This document shows positions 18,819-28,747 of a stretch of 64,000 bases of DNA, in pieces. The notes under the pieces are model-generated. The model was not told where the DNA came from, did no database searches, and saw nothing but the letters and a program-made list of their open reading frames with translations. Position 1 is the first letter of the stretch, and each line of letters starts with the position of its first letter. The position numbers were made by a program, and so were the translations under genes. Source of the DNA: Picocystis sp. L7 (Eukaryota; Chlorophyta; Picocystophyceae; Picocystales; Picocystaceae); NCBI GenBank assembly GCA_020975725.1, contig QXJR01000030.1, forward strand, positions 310,001-374,000. Reading direction: 5' to 3'.

Positions 18819-20228
18819 ATGAGCTTCTCTTTCCCCGTGCTGGGAAACGACGACCTGCTGGGATGCCTGGAGGAACTGAACGCCGCGCTGGACGAAAAAG
18901 CGCTCGAAAAACCGACCTACGAGAACGTCAAACCGGCGTACGATGCGCTCGTGCACGCGCTCGTCGGAGTCACCAGGTGCGTAGAAAGGAAATGGTTGGA
19001 CGGAAAATGACGTGGAGCGGAAGCTGACGTCGAAAGATACGCCCGAAATCACAGAGAAGAGCTGCAGCTGCCGGTGTACTCCGCCATCGACACGTTGGAA
19101 CACCCAGAACTGCACGAAGGTTCCGTCGGATCTCTGGCTTCCTATCGAAAGCTCATGGATCTCATGTATGCCTCCGGTGTGATGGACTTCAGCATGAAAG
19201 ATATCGTGAAGCCCGTTCCGGCACGCACCAAGAGGAACTTCAGCGCCCTCGTGAACTTTGCCAAGTACAGGGAAGAGAAACTTGCCCTCTACGAAGAACT
19301 GCACGAAAAGATGGAACAGCACCGGAAAGAAAAGGAAAAGACCGAAAAGAAGCGGAAGGAACTCGAAGAAGAGCTTCGGAGACTGGAAAAAGAGAGGGAG
19401 GACGAAGAGCCCGAAGTGCAAAGGCTAGAGCAGGAAACCAGGGAGCTTACGGCCATCATCGTGGAGCTAAGCAAAGAACAGGGAAATCTACAAGCTGAGG
19501 TCAGGGAACTCAAGAAGGAAGGGAACGAACTCGCCGACAGGGCAGCAAACTGTAAGTTTGAGGCACACAACGCCAAGCAAGAAGCGGAGCTCCTTCGTGC
19601 CCAGCTTGTCCAGTCCCCGGAGAAAATACGCCAGCTCATGTCACGCCTGGAGGCAGATGTGGAATGCGAGAAGAAAGCATTAGCCGAGGCAGAAAGGAAA
19701 AAACGAGAGCTGCAAGCTAAACTGGATGTGCTGGGAAAGACGGAAAGGGAAATCCAGAAGACCATGCAATCCATGCAGGAGACGGAAGCCGAAATCAACA
19801 ACAAGAAAGGGGCCAAGAAAGAGGTGAAGGATCTCAAGGCAAAGCTGACAGAGAACGAGGAAGAGGTCTGGAGACTGGATTCGGAGAAGCAACTTTTGAA
19901 AAGGCAGATGCAGAACATATCCGAACGTATCCAGAGGCTAGAGCACCAGGGAGCACTGAAGAGAGATGCAGCATTCGCATCGATCGAAGAGCAAAAACGG
20001 GAGCAGGCCACATTGGAGACAAACAATGCATCCGTGGCCGCAAAGATCAGTGAAAATCAGATGCTGGCAAGATCATTGCAGCAAAAAATCATCGACCTCA
20101 GGAGCAACCAAGATGCTGAGGTTTCGAAAATGGAGGACAAGTACCACATCTTACGGTCCCAAATCCACGAATACCACACTGCGCTACTGAACGCTATGGA
20201 ACCTCCTCCCGAGTTGACTGTTTCATAA
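18819..20228 (+). CDS. NUF2: Kinetochore protein Nuf2 (two exons)
   Basis: A subunit of the NDC80 complex, which links kinetochores to spindle microtubules. Exons are 18819-18976 and 19055-20228. The 78-nt intron has GTGCGT, a CTGAC branch motif and an ACAG acceptor. The join restores GVTREELQLPVYSAIDTLEHP, a typical Nuf2 transition. The spliced protein is 443 residues, close to the family length. Residues 1-140 form the calponin-homology head (FSFPVLGNDDLLGCL, FSMKDIVKPVPARTKRN, LVNFAKYREEKL). The rest, from about 145, is nearly unbroken Glu/Lys/Leu heptad coiled coil for pairing with Ndc80. It is divergent from the BFN gene. Confidence 0.92.
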
Positions 20229-20396
20229 ATATACTGTTCTTTATCCTGTACATGTCTCATAGAACAAGGTGGCTGGGTCATCCCTTCTTTTATTTCTTCT
20301 GGACTGGTTGAGGCAGCCATCTTCCTGGACTGCTTGCGTAGAGAGGCAGAAGGGTGCAAAAAGGCGCTTGCCTTTCCCAACAAGGACTGCCAGGAT

Positions 20397-21659
20397 TCAC
20401 TCGGAATTGTGACTGGCCAGAGATGATCTGCGTCTTGCTCTTTGGGCCCTGCTCGATTGATCTGGTGGCGAAATCATTCCTGCTTTCATATCTGGGGTGT
20501 ATCCTTGTGCAAGGAGCTTGTTGTACGTATTCCCGCCAATTCTGATGTTCCTCAAGGTATCCATGTTCACGATCAGTCCTCTCTGAACCAGAGGACTCAG
20601 AGATTCCTCTGCCACTTCTTCTCGGAGCTGATTGGGTGTGTGCGGCTCCTTCTGTTCGTCAGCTGGTTCAACAGGCACGACGGCTTGGTCAAAAGCTGGC
20701 GCATCCCGATTTGGGGCCTCCGCCAGGTATCGGTTGAACTTCCAGGTGTAAGCTTTCTGAGCCACGACCAGTGCGAAAGCACATGCAGCCATCCACCATG
20801 GGCGCATGCCGAACCCGATGAGGATTCCTCCCAGAATTTTTAAAGCAGCCCGGAGCACCTCGCGCGCTTTATGGTTCCTCTCGTCGTCCACCACATGTGT
20901 GACAGCAAGGCCAGCCAGGAAACCCACCACCAGGTAGACAGCAATCGCTTTCCAAATCACATCCTCGTCGTATTGTGGGATCCATGCCCCGTAGAACCAG
21001 CGACACAATCCTGAGATCGAGGTTCCAAACAATGCGACAGAGGCTGCAATGCGTCCCCGCGGCACGCGCGAATGAATCAAGTACAGGAGGAGAACTGCAG
21101 ATGCCAATGCAACGGTAGTGGCACCTGCACCCAACCGGAACGGCTTCGATTGGCTGAGGAGAGACGCAAACAAGAGGAACGTCACTCCGACACAGAAGGC
21201 CGCGAACAGTTTCGTGGAAAACCTCCACTTCAGTTCGACGCGGCATTCGTCCTTGGCTCGGAGCTTCTTCAACAGGACGCGGATTTCCTTGGTGGGTTCG
21301 ACACCCACTCGACAGGTGCCGTTTCTGCGATACAGACCACACCAAGTCCATCGGTTGCGTGCCACTTTCTCTTCCAGCTTCATCTCCGAATCCGCGACGA
21401 ACACGCGCACCCTCGGCATGGCTGCACCGCACGAGATGGCGAGTTCGGCTTCTCGGAACAAGGAGCGCCAAGGCGAAGCGGCGTCGAACACCACCGGTCG
21501 TTCTTCGTCGCCTCCTCGTCGCGTGTAGGATCCACCGTAGGGATCCTTGACGGCACGTTCCTGCCAATGCGACATCATCAGCGCCAATGCCAGCACCAGC
21601 GACGCGAACGCGATGGGCATGCCTTGTCGCAGGCGCAGGCGCACATCCGCCATCGCCAC
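20397..21659 (-). CDS. NEMP/TMEM194-like nuclear envelope membrane protein
   Basis: This 420-residue protein has a signal-anchor-like N-terminus (about 13-30). A cysteine-bearing lumenal region of about 120 residues follows with SPWRSLFREAEL. Then come five or so closely spaced hydrophobic segments (about 150-300) and a charged C-terminal tail. The arrangement, and motifs such as STKLFAAFCVGVTFLLFASLLS and a tail with LAQGYTPDMKAGMISPP, resemble the NEMP (DUF2215) family of inner nuclear membrane proteins, which stiffen the envelope and matter for fertility. Similarity is partial, so an unrelated polytopic membrane protein remains possible. It is divergent from IspE with a 950-bp spacer. Confidence 0.55.
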   Translation of the reverse strand: MAMADVRLRLRQGMPIAFASLVLALALMMSHWQERAVKDPYGGSYTRRGGDEERPVVFDAASPWRSLFREAELAISCGAAMPRVRVFVADSEMKLEEKVARNRWTWCGLYRRNGTCRVGVEPTKEIRVLLKKLRAKDECRVELKWRFSTKLFAAFCVGVTFLLFASLLSQSKPFRLGAGATTVALASAVLLLYLIHSRVPRGRIAASVALFGTSISGLCRWFYGAWIPQYDEDVIWKAIAVYLVVGFLAGLAVTHVVDDERNHKAREVLRAALKILGGILIGFGMRPWWMAACAFALVVAQKAYTWKFNRYLAEAPNRDAPAFDQAVVPVEPADEQKEPHTPNQLREEVAEESLSPLVQRGLIVNMDTLRNIRIGGNTYNKLLAQGYTPDMKAGMISPPDQSSRAQRARRRSSLASHNSE

Positions 21660-22610
21660 TTTCTGTCGTGGTTTGAAGGGGAAACGTCCGGTTTCGACCC
21701 GTCACGAACGCCCTTGGAGTTGGAAGGGGAACCTGGGTCGAAGCCGGGACAGGAAAACCAATCCCTAAGAGCAGGGAAGGACCGCAAGGACAAGGGTAAT
21801 TCACGGTCCACGAAGGTGGTGGGGAAGTCGGGAACGAAGCCAAACGATGCGGTGCATCGTATTTGAATGAAACCATGCCGCCTGGGAACGCTGGACGCGA
21901 GGTGGATGCGAGGCTCTGAGAAAACGACATACCAAGTCGACGGGAACGATGCATCTGAATGTGCGGGAACAACTCGGATTGTGCACGAAAGAGGGTGAGG
22001 AAGACCGTGGCGTGTGTGGGCTGCCAAATCCAACACACAAATCCCATTGGTTTCACGCTAACCGTGGAGCGATGTGAAAGGGACTTTTCGTTGAACAACA
22101 CTCGGAATGATCTTAGAGAAGCCAAACGTGGAACAAAGCCCACCGCATTCGTGAACAAAGGACCATCAGTACCGATTCTTGCCAAGAGTACTGCATGTGA
22201 AATCGATGCATCTTCCTTCTATCTGTAGTGGAAAAGGGGCCATGCGTGCGTAGACGGAACGCTACCCGAGCAGTTCACCATCGACCCTCCCCAAACCTTT
22301 GTGGGAGTGAGGAACACATCGCGAGGTATCGAGGAGCCACGCTTGGATGTTGAACAGATCCCCAAGCACCTCACGCGAATTCCATGCACATGGGCGGATC
22401 TGAACCCGACCCAGCCTTGTTCTCCCCGAGCTTTGCATCGTCGCACCTTCCCACGAGCTGATGTGGTGCCCTGACACCTCCTCCACCGTCCCTGTGTCCT
22501 TGAGTTGGTCCTGTGGGGACCTTCCCAGTCGGCCAGAGGTGGGCCGAGAGGTGGGAAGAGAGCACAAGCACAAGCACAAACGTGTGGTGGTCGACGGATC
22601 GTCCATCGCG
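21660..22610. promoter_or_regulatory. Divergent region between NEMP-like and IspE genes
   Basis: 951 bp with only short open frames. I see no conserved domain or repeat. It probably contains both promoters and leaders. Confidence 0.35.
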
Positions 22611-23804
22611 ATGGCTGCGACGCGATGCGCCTCGCCTTTGAACGGTGCCATGGCGCTTGCGGGACCCCCACGGCGCCGCGTGCGCGTGCGTGCGGCGGAG
22701 GGGAGCGAAGGCGGATCCATGGATCGGCTGGAAGCCCTGTCGGACGGGATACGAAAGGACTTCCAGAAGCGCCAGGAGATCTTGTACAGTCCACAAGAGC
22801 GATGGGATCAGCTGCAGAAAGAACTGCCACCAGAGAAACAACGTCGAAGCATGTTGAAAGTGTTCTCTCCGGCCAAGATCAACCTCTTCTTGCGTGTCAT
22901 GCGACGCAGAGAGGACGGGTTCCACGACCTCGCGTCGCTGTTCCACGTGATCGACCTCGGAGACACGCTCAAGTTCAGCTTGTCTCCATCGACAACACGG
23001 GATGCGATCACCACGCGGAGCCCCGACGTGCCGCTGGACAAGAGCAACCTCATCTATCGTGCATTAAACCTCTTTCGCGAGAAGACGGGAATCGAACAGT
23101 ACTTTTGGATAGACTTGGACAAAAGAGTGCCATCTGGTGCTGGAATGGGAGGAGGGAGTGGCAACGCATCCTCCACACTGTGGGCAGCCAACGAAATGTG
23201 CGGACGTCCCGCGACTGAGGCACAGCTCATGGAATGGTCTGCAGAGCTCGGATCCGATTGTCCGGTATTCTTTTCCCACGGAGCTGCGTACTGTACAGGA
23301 CGCGGTGAAATTGTGGAGGACATCCCATCCCCTCTTCCTTTGGGCATGGAAATGGTTCTAGTGAAGCCTCCCGTTGGCCTGTCCACTCCAGAGATTTTCA
23401 AAGCTCTTGATCTGGAGTCAAGGAGCACGGCAGATCCCAGAGAACTGTTGGACCGATTGTCCAAGGAAGGCTGCAAACCAGATATCACGGTCAATGACCT
23501 GGAAGCGCCTGCATTTGACACGTTGCCGGCATTGCGCATGTTGAAGGAAAGACTGGCGCTCTCCGGACGAAGAAAATACGACTCCGTATTCATGACAGGG
23601 AGCGGAAGCACCATAGTTTGCATGGGGTCCTCCGAGGCGCCCCCCTTTCTGTACGATGACAAGGGCTTTGATGGAGTTTCCATCATGCCTGCGAAGTTGC
23701 TGACAAGAAGACCGGGCACTTGGTATTCCGTGTCCGGTTTTGTGGACGAGGAGGAAGAGGAGGAGGGGGGGGGAGACGTTAGCTTCGAACGTCCTGCAAC
23801 ATGA
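22611..23804 (+). CDS. ispE: 4-diphosphocytidyl-2-C-methyl-D-erythritol kinase, plastid
   Basis: The fourth enzyme of the plastid MEP isoprenoid pathway, which phosphorylates CDP-ME with ATP. It is a GHMP-kinase fold protein. The 397 residues include an Arg/Ala-rich transit peptide (about 1-35), a plant-like N-terminal extension, the substrate strand FSPAKINLFLRV (85-96), the glycine-rich ATP loop VPSGAGMGGGSGNASS (173-188), and the catalytic Asp in ELGSDCPVFF (about 216). A C-terminal VFMTGSGSTIV motif also fits. The Glu-rich tail is unusual but short. ATG 22611 was chosen because it starts a normal transit peptide; the open frame extends 50 codons upstream. Confidence 0.93.
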   Translation: MAATRCASPLNGAMALAGPPRRRVRVRAAEGSEGGSMDRLEALSDGIRKDFQKRQEILYSPQERWDQLQKELPPEKQRRSMLKVFSPAKINLFLRVMRRREDGFHDLASLFHVIDLGDTLKFSLSPSTTRDAITTRSPDVPLDKSNLIYRALNLFREKTGIEQYFWIDLDKRVPSGAGMGGGSGNASSTLWAANEMCGRPATEAQLMEWSAELGSDCPVFFSHGAAYCTGRGEIVEDIPSPLPLGMEMVLVKPPVGLSTPEIFKALDLESRSTADPRELLDRLSKEGCKPDITVNDLEAPAFDTLPALRMLKERLALSGRRKYDSVFMTGSGSTIVCMGSSEAPPFLYDDKGFDGVSIMPAKLLTRRPGTWYSVSGFVDEEEEEEGGGDVSFERPAT

Positions 23805-24013
23805 AGCACACGTATTATGGGTGCATGTCTCGTGCTTGCAAGTCAAATCACACGGTAATAAGCTTTCCCAGCATGGATCAAGGCTAGAGCTGCATTCGAC
23901 AGGAATGAAAGAACCCTTATTGTTAAAACTGCTTCGGATGGGCGCGTTGAACCAGTGCGGCCGTTCGGGTGTGTATCTCGAACGCTCGCACAGCACCCTG
24001 ATGCCGATCCGCC

Positions 24014-24475
24014 TCATCCTTCTTGTGCCAGTTGCTCCACCTTCTGCTGCAGGTGTTCCACACTGGCTCCTGAGAACTCGTCCACTTTCATTCCCTTTCG
24101 AAAGAAGTGGAACGTCGGTACGGCCGTGATCCCAGCCTCTCGCACGGTCTTCTCCAAGTCCTCGCTGTCGATGTCGACCTTGAGGAACTTCACATGCGGG
24201 AGCTGGGTACTCATGGCGGCGAACGTGGGCGCGATGCTTCGACAAGGTCCACACCACACGGCGGTGTAGTCGGCCACGGCCAATCCTTCGGCTTCCTTCA
24301 GCTCACGTTCGAAGTGGGCGTCGTCTTGGACCTCCACCACGCGAGTTTCCGCTCCCACTGCCGAAGAGAGGTTCCGAAACCGCGCGATGAAGCTGCGACG
24401 TGCGATCGCGGACATCCCGGCGCGTCCCATCGTCGTTTCCATCGGCGAAGCCAATTTGTGTCGTACAGAAGCCAT
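24014..24475 (-). CDS. Thioredoxin, probably mitochondrial
   Basis: This 153-residue protein has an Arg/Ser-rich presequence (about 1-40, with RRSFIARFRNLSS) and one thioredoxin domain. The active site WCGPC is at 74-78, with the cis-proline segment AVPTFHFF downstream and a conserved Asp in FLKVDID. It reduces protein disulfides. The presequence and single-domain form fit plant-type Trx-o, but plastid targeting is possible. The same frame stays open well upstream of ATG 24475, where the translation no longer resembles a thioredoxin. Confidence 0.88.
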   Translation of the reverse strand: MASVRHKLASPMETTMGRAGMSAIARRSFIARFRNLSSAVGAETRVVEVQDDAHFERELKEAEGLAVADYTAVWCGPCRSIAPTFAAMSTQLPHVKFLKVDIDSEDLEKTVREAGITAVPTFHFFRKGMKVDEFSGASVEHLQQKVEQLAQEG

Positions 24476-25279
24476 CGTGGTCGACACGTGGTTAACCCCA
24501 CACGAAACCCAGGTGGTTGGGAGATGGGGAAGGATCGAAGCGAAGCGCTTTTCCGATCTCAACAAGATGGACAAGGGCGGCGTTGGTGGAGGTAGATGCA
24601 AGGATGCGAGGACGGATGAAGTGCTTCCTCGTGTGAAAGAAAAGGCAGGGTCATGCAATGGTACGGACGGCAATTGGCATGGGTGTTGGTCCCTTCCCTC
24701 GACCTCCACACCATTGTGGTCAAGCATGAGCGGCGCATGAACCGTGGTGATTGACGCACGGAACGCACGGATGCTTGGCCATGCAAACGACTCTATCCGG
24801 ATCCCGCATGACCAACAAGCATACAAGCTTGTGTCATTCCTTCATTATTGTGGCTCACAAAGCCCATGGCGAATTCGATCCCTCGAGGACGCCTTCTTTA
24901 ATTGTTTCAGCGCAAGATGCTCCTCTTCAATCCTCAAATCTTGCGCACTCGACGAACTCAACGGTTCTCGATCGAAGCTCTTGTCGAAGGAATCGGTTCG
25001 TTCGTCCAACCGTTCTCCTTTGCAACACTTGTCGTCCGAGTGAAGTAGCGCGGACGTCTGCATCAGCATGGTGATGGTTGCTTCGTTACGTTCCATCTTG
25101 GTGCTCCGTCTACGATGTAGGAGCGCGTGGATGGTTTTTCATTGCATCTCCTTCTCCATGGCGGATGTTTGCCTCGGGCCAGCACGTCGGTAGTCCACCC
25201 ACGAGGGTCGAGCTGGACCTCGCCCAGGCTGGACATTAAGTCGAGAGTTAAGTCACGAGGTGAACGTGATCCGACGACG
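24476..25279. promoter_or_regulatory. Divergent region between thioredoxin and RRP45 genes
   Basis: 804 bp, somewhat AT-richer than the coding sequence, with no conserved open frame. It probably holds two promoters. Confidence 0.35.
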
Positions 25280-26164
25280 ATGGAGGCGCGCAGCTTGCGC
25301 GAATACGTGCGCGAGGCGGCACTCGTGGGCGCAAGGAGGGATTGCAGGAGCGTTCACGCGTATCGTGATCTCCAAGTGGTGGTGGACGCGCGAGGAGGTG
25401 CTGCAGAAGCGAGCGCTGGAAGCACGCGAGTCCACTGCGAGCTTCGTTCCGAGCTGGCCGCGCCTGCAACCACACGTCCGCGCGAGGGTTCCCTTCGCAT
25501 ACGCGCGTCCTATGCGTCGTGTTGCGTGTCGAGGGAAGAGCAGGAATCGACCTTGGAGCGCCTGCTGCAAACTTCCTTGCTGCGGTCGCGAGCACTGGAC
25601 GCGGAGGCGCTGTGCGTGGCCGCCGGACGTGCGGCGTGGCGCATCGAAGCGGACGTCTGCGTGCTCAGCTGCGACGGGAACGAGAGGGACGTGGCCAACG
25701 TGGCCTTGTTGGCGGCCCTGATGACCCTGCATCTGCCGGAAGACCACGGAGCTGCGTCTGTGCGTCTGCACCACGTCCCCATCGCCGTCACGCACGCCAT
25801 CGTCGACCGCCAAGTGGCGCTCGTCGATCCCGTTCAGGTGGAGGAAGAAGCGTCTACCAGCCTCGTCACCGTGCTCGTGGAATCCAGCGGGAACGTGTGT
25901 GGATTCGTGATGCTGGGCAGGCGCGCCCATCCGTCCATGCTCGAAAGATGTGCCTTGGTGGCCCAAGCGCGCGCGGAGGAGGTGACCATGCAACTGCGAG
26001 AGACCGTGAGACGGTGGGAAGACGACAGACAGAAAGCCAGAGTGGTGCGACACACCTGGGACGGAGACGACGGAGACGAGCAAGGAAGGGTGGTGATGCA
26101 GACCGCGAGACGGAAGCATAAGAATGCCACCAGCGACGCGCAGACCGTCCAAGTCGAGACGTGA
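25280..26164 (+). CDS. RRP45: Exosome complex RNase PH-like subunit Rrp45/EXOSC9
   Basis: This 294-residue protein has one RNase PH domain and contributes to the nine-subunit RNA exosome ring for 3-prime RNA processing and decay. Features include LREYVREAALVGARRDCRSV at the N-terminus and an HCELRSELAAP strand. RALDAEALCVAAGRAAWRI, then VCVLSCDGNERDVANVALL, and HHVPIAVTHAIV match the Rrp45/Rrp42 branch. Catalytic phosphorolysis residues are usually lost in this subunit. The final 45 residues are charged. ATG 25280 is well placed; the upstream open frame is not conserved. Confidence 0.82.
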   Translation: MEARSLREYVREAALVGARRDCRSVHAYRDLQVVVDARGGAAEASAGSTRVHCELRSELAAPATTRPREGSLRIRASYASCCVSREEQESTLERLLQTSLLRSRALDAEALCVAAGRAAWRIEADVCVLSCDGNERDVANVALLAALMTLHLPEDHGAASVRLHHVPIAVTHAIVDRQVALVDPVQVEEEASTSLVTVLVESSGNVCGFVMLGRRAHPSMLERCALVAQARAEEVTMQLRETVRRWEDDRQKARVVRHTWDGDDGDEQGRVVMQTARRKHKNATSDAQTVQVET

Positions 26165-26476
26165 CCGCGAAGGAACGGGTTCGGAGCGAAACGATTCCTT
26201 TTTGCGTTTCCTTCCGTACACACCTTACAAAATAAATCCATGCGCATCGCGCATACCCAGCCTCGAGAACGTGAAGCAATGCGTACGATAGGTTTTCCAC
26301 GGAGTCATGGCGATCCGTTCGGAGTGCGAGCTCGAACGACAACGTGCGTTCTCGAGTTTCCACTCTTGCGAACGGCAGCGGTGTCCACCATTGGTTATTT
26401 CCCAAGTGCCCAGGGCGCGGTCCTCACCACGCCATCGCAACCATCAGGAGGTGCGTTCGACGTGTGCGTCCTCTCT
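26165..26476. other. Shared 3-prime region, RRP45 / bS16m
   Basis: 312 bp between converging stop codons. No gene or repeat is seen. Confidence 0.35.
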
Positions 26477-26893
26477 TCACTGTTTTCGTTCCTTCTTCGG
26501 CGCCTTTTCTGGAAAGATGCCCTTTCGCGAAGGTGGCATGGGAATGAGCCCAGCCTGTCCCAGGATCCTGGCCACAGGATTGCTCGGCTGCGCGCCGACG
26601 GAAAGCCAGTACTTGATCCGCTCGAGGTTGAGTCCCACGTGCTTGTTCCCGTCTTTGCCAGGGATGGGATCGTAATGTCCCACCACTTCCAAGTGACGTC
26701 CGTCCCGCGGCGAACGTGCTTCGGCCACGAAGATCCGGTAAAACGGCAGGTTCTGCGTGCCGGCGCGTCCCAAACCCCATCCGAATCCATCATTGCGTCA
26801 GCCTTGGTCATCCTTCCTTCCTTCGCGGTCGCACTGCGCAACAAGTCCGCATACCTTTCGTCCGAAACGCGCCAAACGGATGCGCACGCCCAT
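26477..26893 (-). CDS. Ribosomal protein bS16, probably mitochondrial (two exons)
   Basis: Exon 1 (26855-26893) encodes MGVRIRLARFGRK and exon 2 (26477-26752) continues NLPFYRIFVAEARSPRDG. The 102-nt intron has GTATGC at its donor, a GGCTGACGC branch-like motif and a GCAG acceptor. The spliced protein is 104 residues and is the complete bS16 fold, ending LNLERIKYWLSVGAQPS and then VARILGQAGL with a basic tail. It is a small-subunit protein of organellar ribosomes. The mitochondrial assignment is inference, since this start leaves no long presequence. An in-frame ATG at 26935 would add 14 residues. Confidence 0.88.
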
Positions 26894-28429
26894 CTCCTGC
26901 GCTTGAGGGTTCTCCACGCCTGCACTGAACACCATCGAAGTTAAGTCGGACTGCTTGCATGGACAAGCCGCATCGGCTCCCAGGGGAAGAAGGGCGCTTT
27001 CCTTTGGACCAGGTCCGAGGAAGAACCATGCCACAAGGATCGATGACGACCCGCGAGGAGGGGCTCTTCGTCCACGTCTACACCGCAGCCGAACAAGAAC
27101 TAGGAGAAGAAGCCGCTTGGAGAACAACGGTGGGATGTTGGAAGCAAAGCAAGCAACGCCAAGGCCTAAGGTTGAAGGGAGGAAGAAGCCCACAACAAAG
27201 TGGAAGGACGCGGCATGGTCTTTCATCCACATTGGACGCCGACAAGGCAAGACAAGACTACACGTTGCGGAGGGAGATTTCGGAGGCTCGCCTTGCATGC
27301 GCCGCACCGATCAAAAAAGGAGCGGGCCCTTGTCACAACGAGCTCAACCCTACTAGTAGAAGGGGGGTACATCTCCATGATGAAATATCCGGCCAAGATT
27401 TCAGAACATAGTCCGAGGAGCTTGGAATTCAATATCGAACATGGGGAGTACAATCAATGGAATTTAGATTACGGGCTCGTGGCATTGCCTCATTCGTGGC
27501 ACAAGTCTTTGGACCGAGTGATTTCAATCGTTCTTAATTGGTGAGGATCCGGGACAACCCTATTCATCGTTGACTCCGATGCGGCCAACATTACATTATA
27601 CGCTAGTGAACATGGTAACACGAAGACAAGCATAATCGTCTAAAAGGTCGACTCGATGAACCTCCAAGAAAGTCGCCAAGGTGAGTATGTCACTACCAAA
27701 TTCGACATTCGCGAATGAAATTGATAATTTGCACAAAAAAATGTTACATTAGTTATTTTGAAAAAGGTAGTGTCAAACCCGTAAGACACGGAAGGCGCCT
27801 ATAGCTCGCTTAGCCGTCGATGCCAGACTTCTCTATGCCGAAGCATCATCTTGAAGCCGTATGATTGTCCTAATGTCGTGTTGTCGTGTTCGTGGAGATG
27901 ATTATATCTCTTCCCTTCGTAGTGGAAAAGATGACCTTTAAAATGGCGGTAGCTTACGGCGCTATTTCTGTGGGTTTCCATCCCCACCATGTAGCCTTAC
28001 AATGCGCAAGGTTCCCTACAAGGCCTTGGGCATCGACATTCTCAAGTCCTCCCGTGTTCATTCATTGTAGCTTGCAATTGGCGTCGCCTTGTTAGATCGG
28101 ACATCGCGGCTTAAGCCAAATTTGTCCTCGCCACAAGTTGTCGATCCCAAGCGATAACACGATAGAAGACCTTTGGGGTTTCCCCTCGAGTAAAGGACAA
28201 ATCTGAAATCCTCCATAAGAATGACGAAACCTTCCATTTACATATCGCACTTCACATTTTCACAAACAACGTTGCTGTCACGTGAGCACTCCAAACGCTA
28301 CACCTAAGTCAAGCAAAGGCGGAGAGCAATCCTTTCATTCAGCAACGCTACAAGAAGACTCTTCTAGCCACTTCTGCATTTGGAACTCTCCGATTGGCCG
28401 TTCAACCAATTAAGGCGGAAACAGCCATG

Positions 28430-28690
28430 TGTGTCTACAAGAAAAACGCCAAAACGAAGAACTCAAACTCTTGTCCGTCGTGATGAGGTGGGTTTTGTAA
28501 TGTAGAGAATGTTTTGAGCCTCGCGGTGAAGAAGGTTCTCGCAAATGTTGTGGTTGGATGGCTTGGGGCAGGTTGTGAAGCGACAGCAGGTCGTACAACA
28601 GCCCAAGTTTCTGGCACTTTGCGTGTGGAGAAGGTTCCACGTTGAGTTGGGAGGTGCGGAGAACCAAAGCGCACCTGGAGCTGAGATCAG
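28430..28690 (-). mobile_element. Decayed Ty3/gypsy-like integrase fragment
   Basis: Minus-strand translation shows blocks reminiscent of a retroviral-type integrase core, including HPTTTFARTFFTARLKTF, a THLITTD-like element, and downstream hints of the region after the core. The fragment is broken many times and is not functional. The rest of the element is not recognisable with confidence, so borders and LTRs are unknown. It is clearly much older than the copia element at 8856-13740. Confidence 0.4.
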
Positions 28691-28715
28691 GAAGGTTCTA
28701 ATTCAATTACAAGAT

Positions 28716-28747
28716 CCTGTGGGAAGCCCTAGGTGGCTTCTCACAGG
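28716..28747. repeat. 13-bp inverted repeat (hairpin)
   Basis: CCTGTGGGAAGCC (28716-28728) pairs with GGCTTCTCACAGG (28735-28747) with one mismatch and a 6-nt loop. It lies at the edge of the GC-richer repeat inside the gene-poor island and might be a transposon terminus. Confidence 0.6.

Noticed and set aside
17904-19421. 505-codon minus-strand frame across the NUF2 start
   Set aside because: Overlaps NUF2 exons in antisense and has repeat-like composition; Nuf2 motifs and a good intron support the plus strand.
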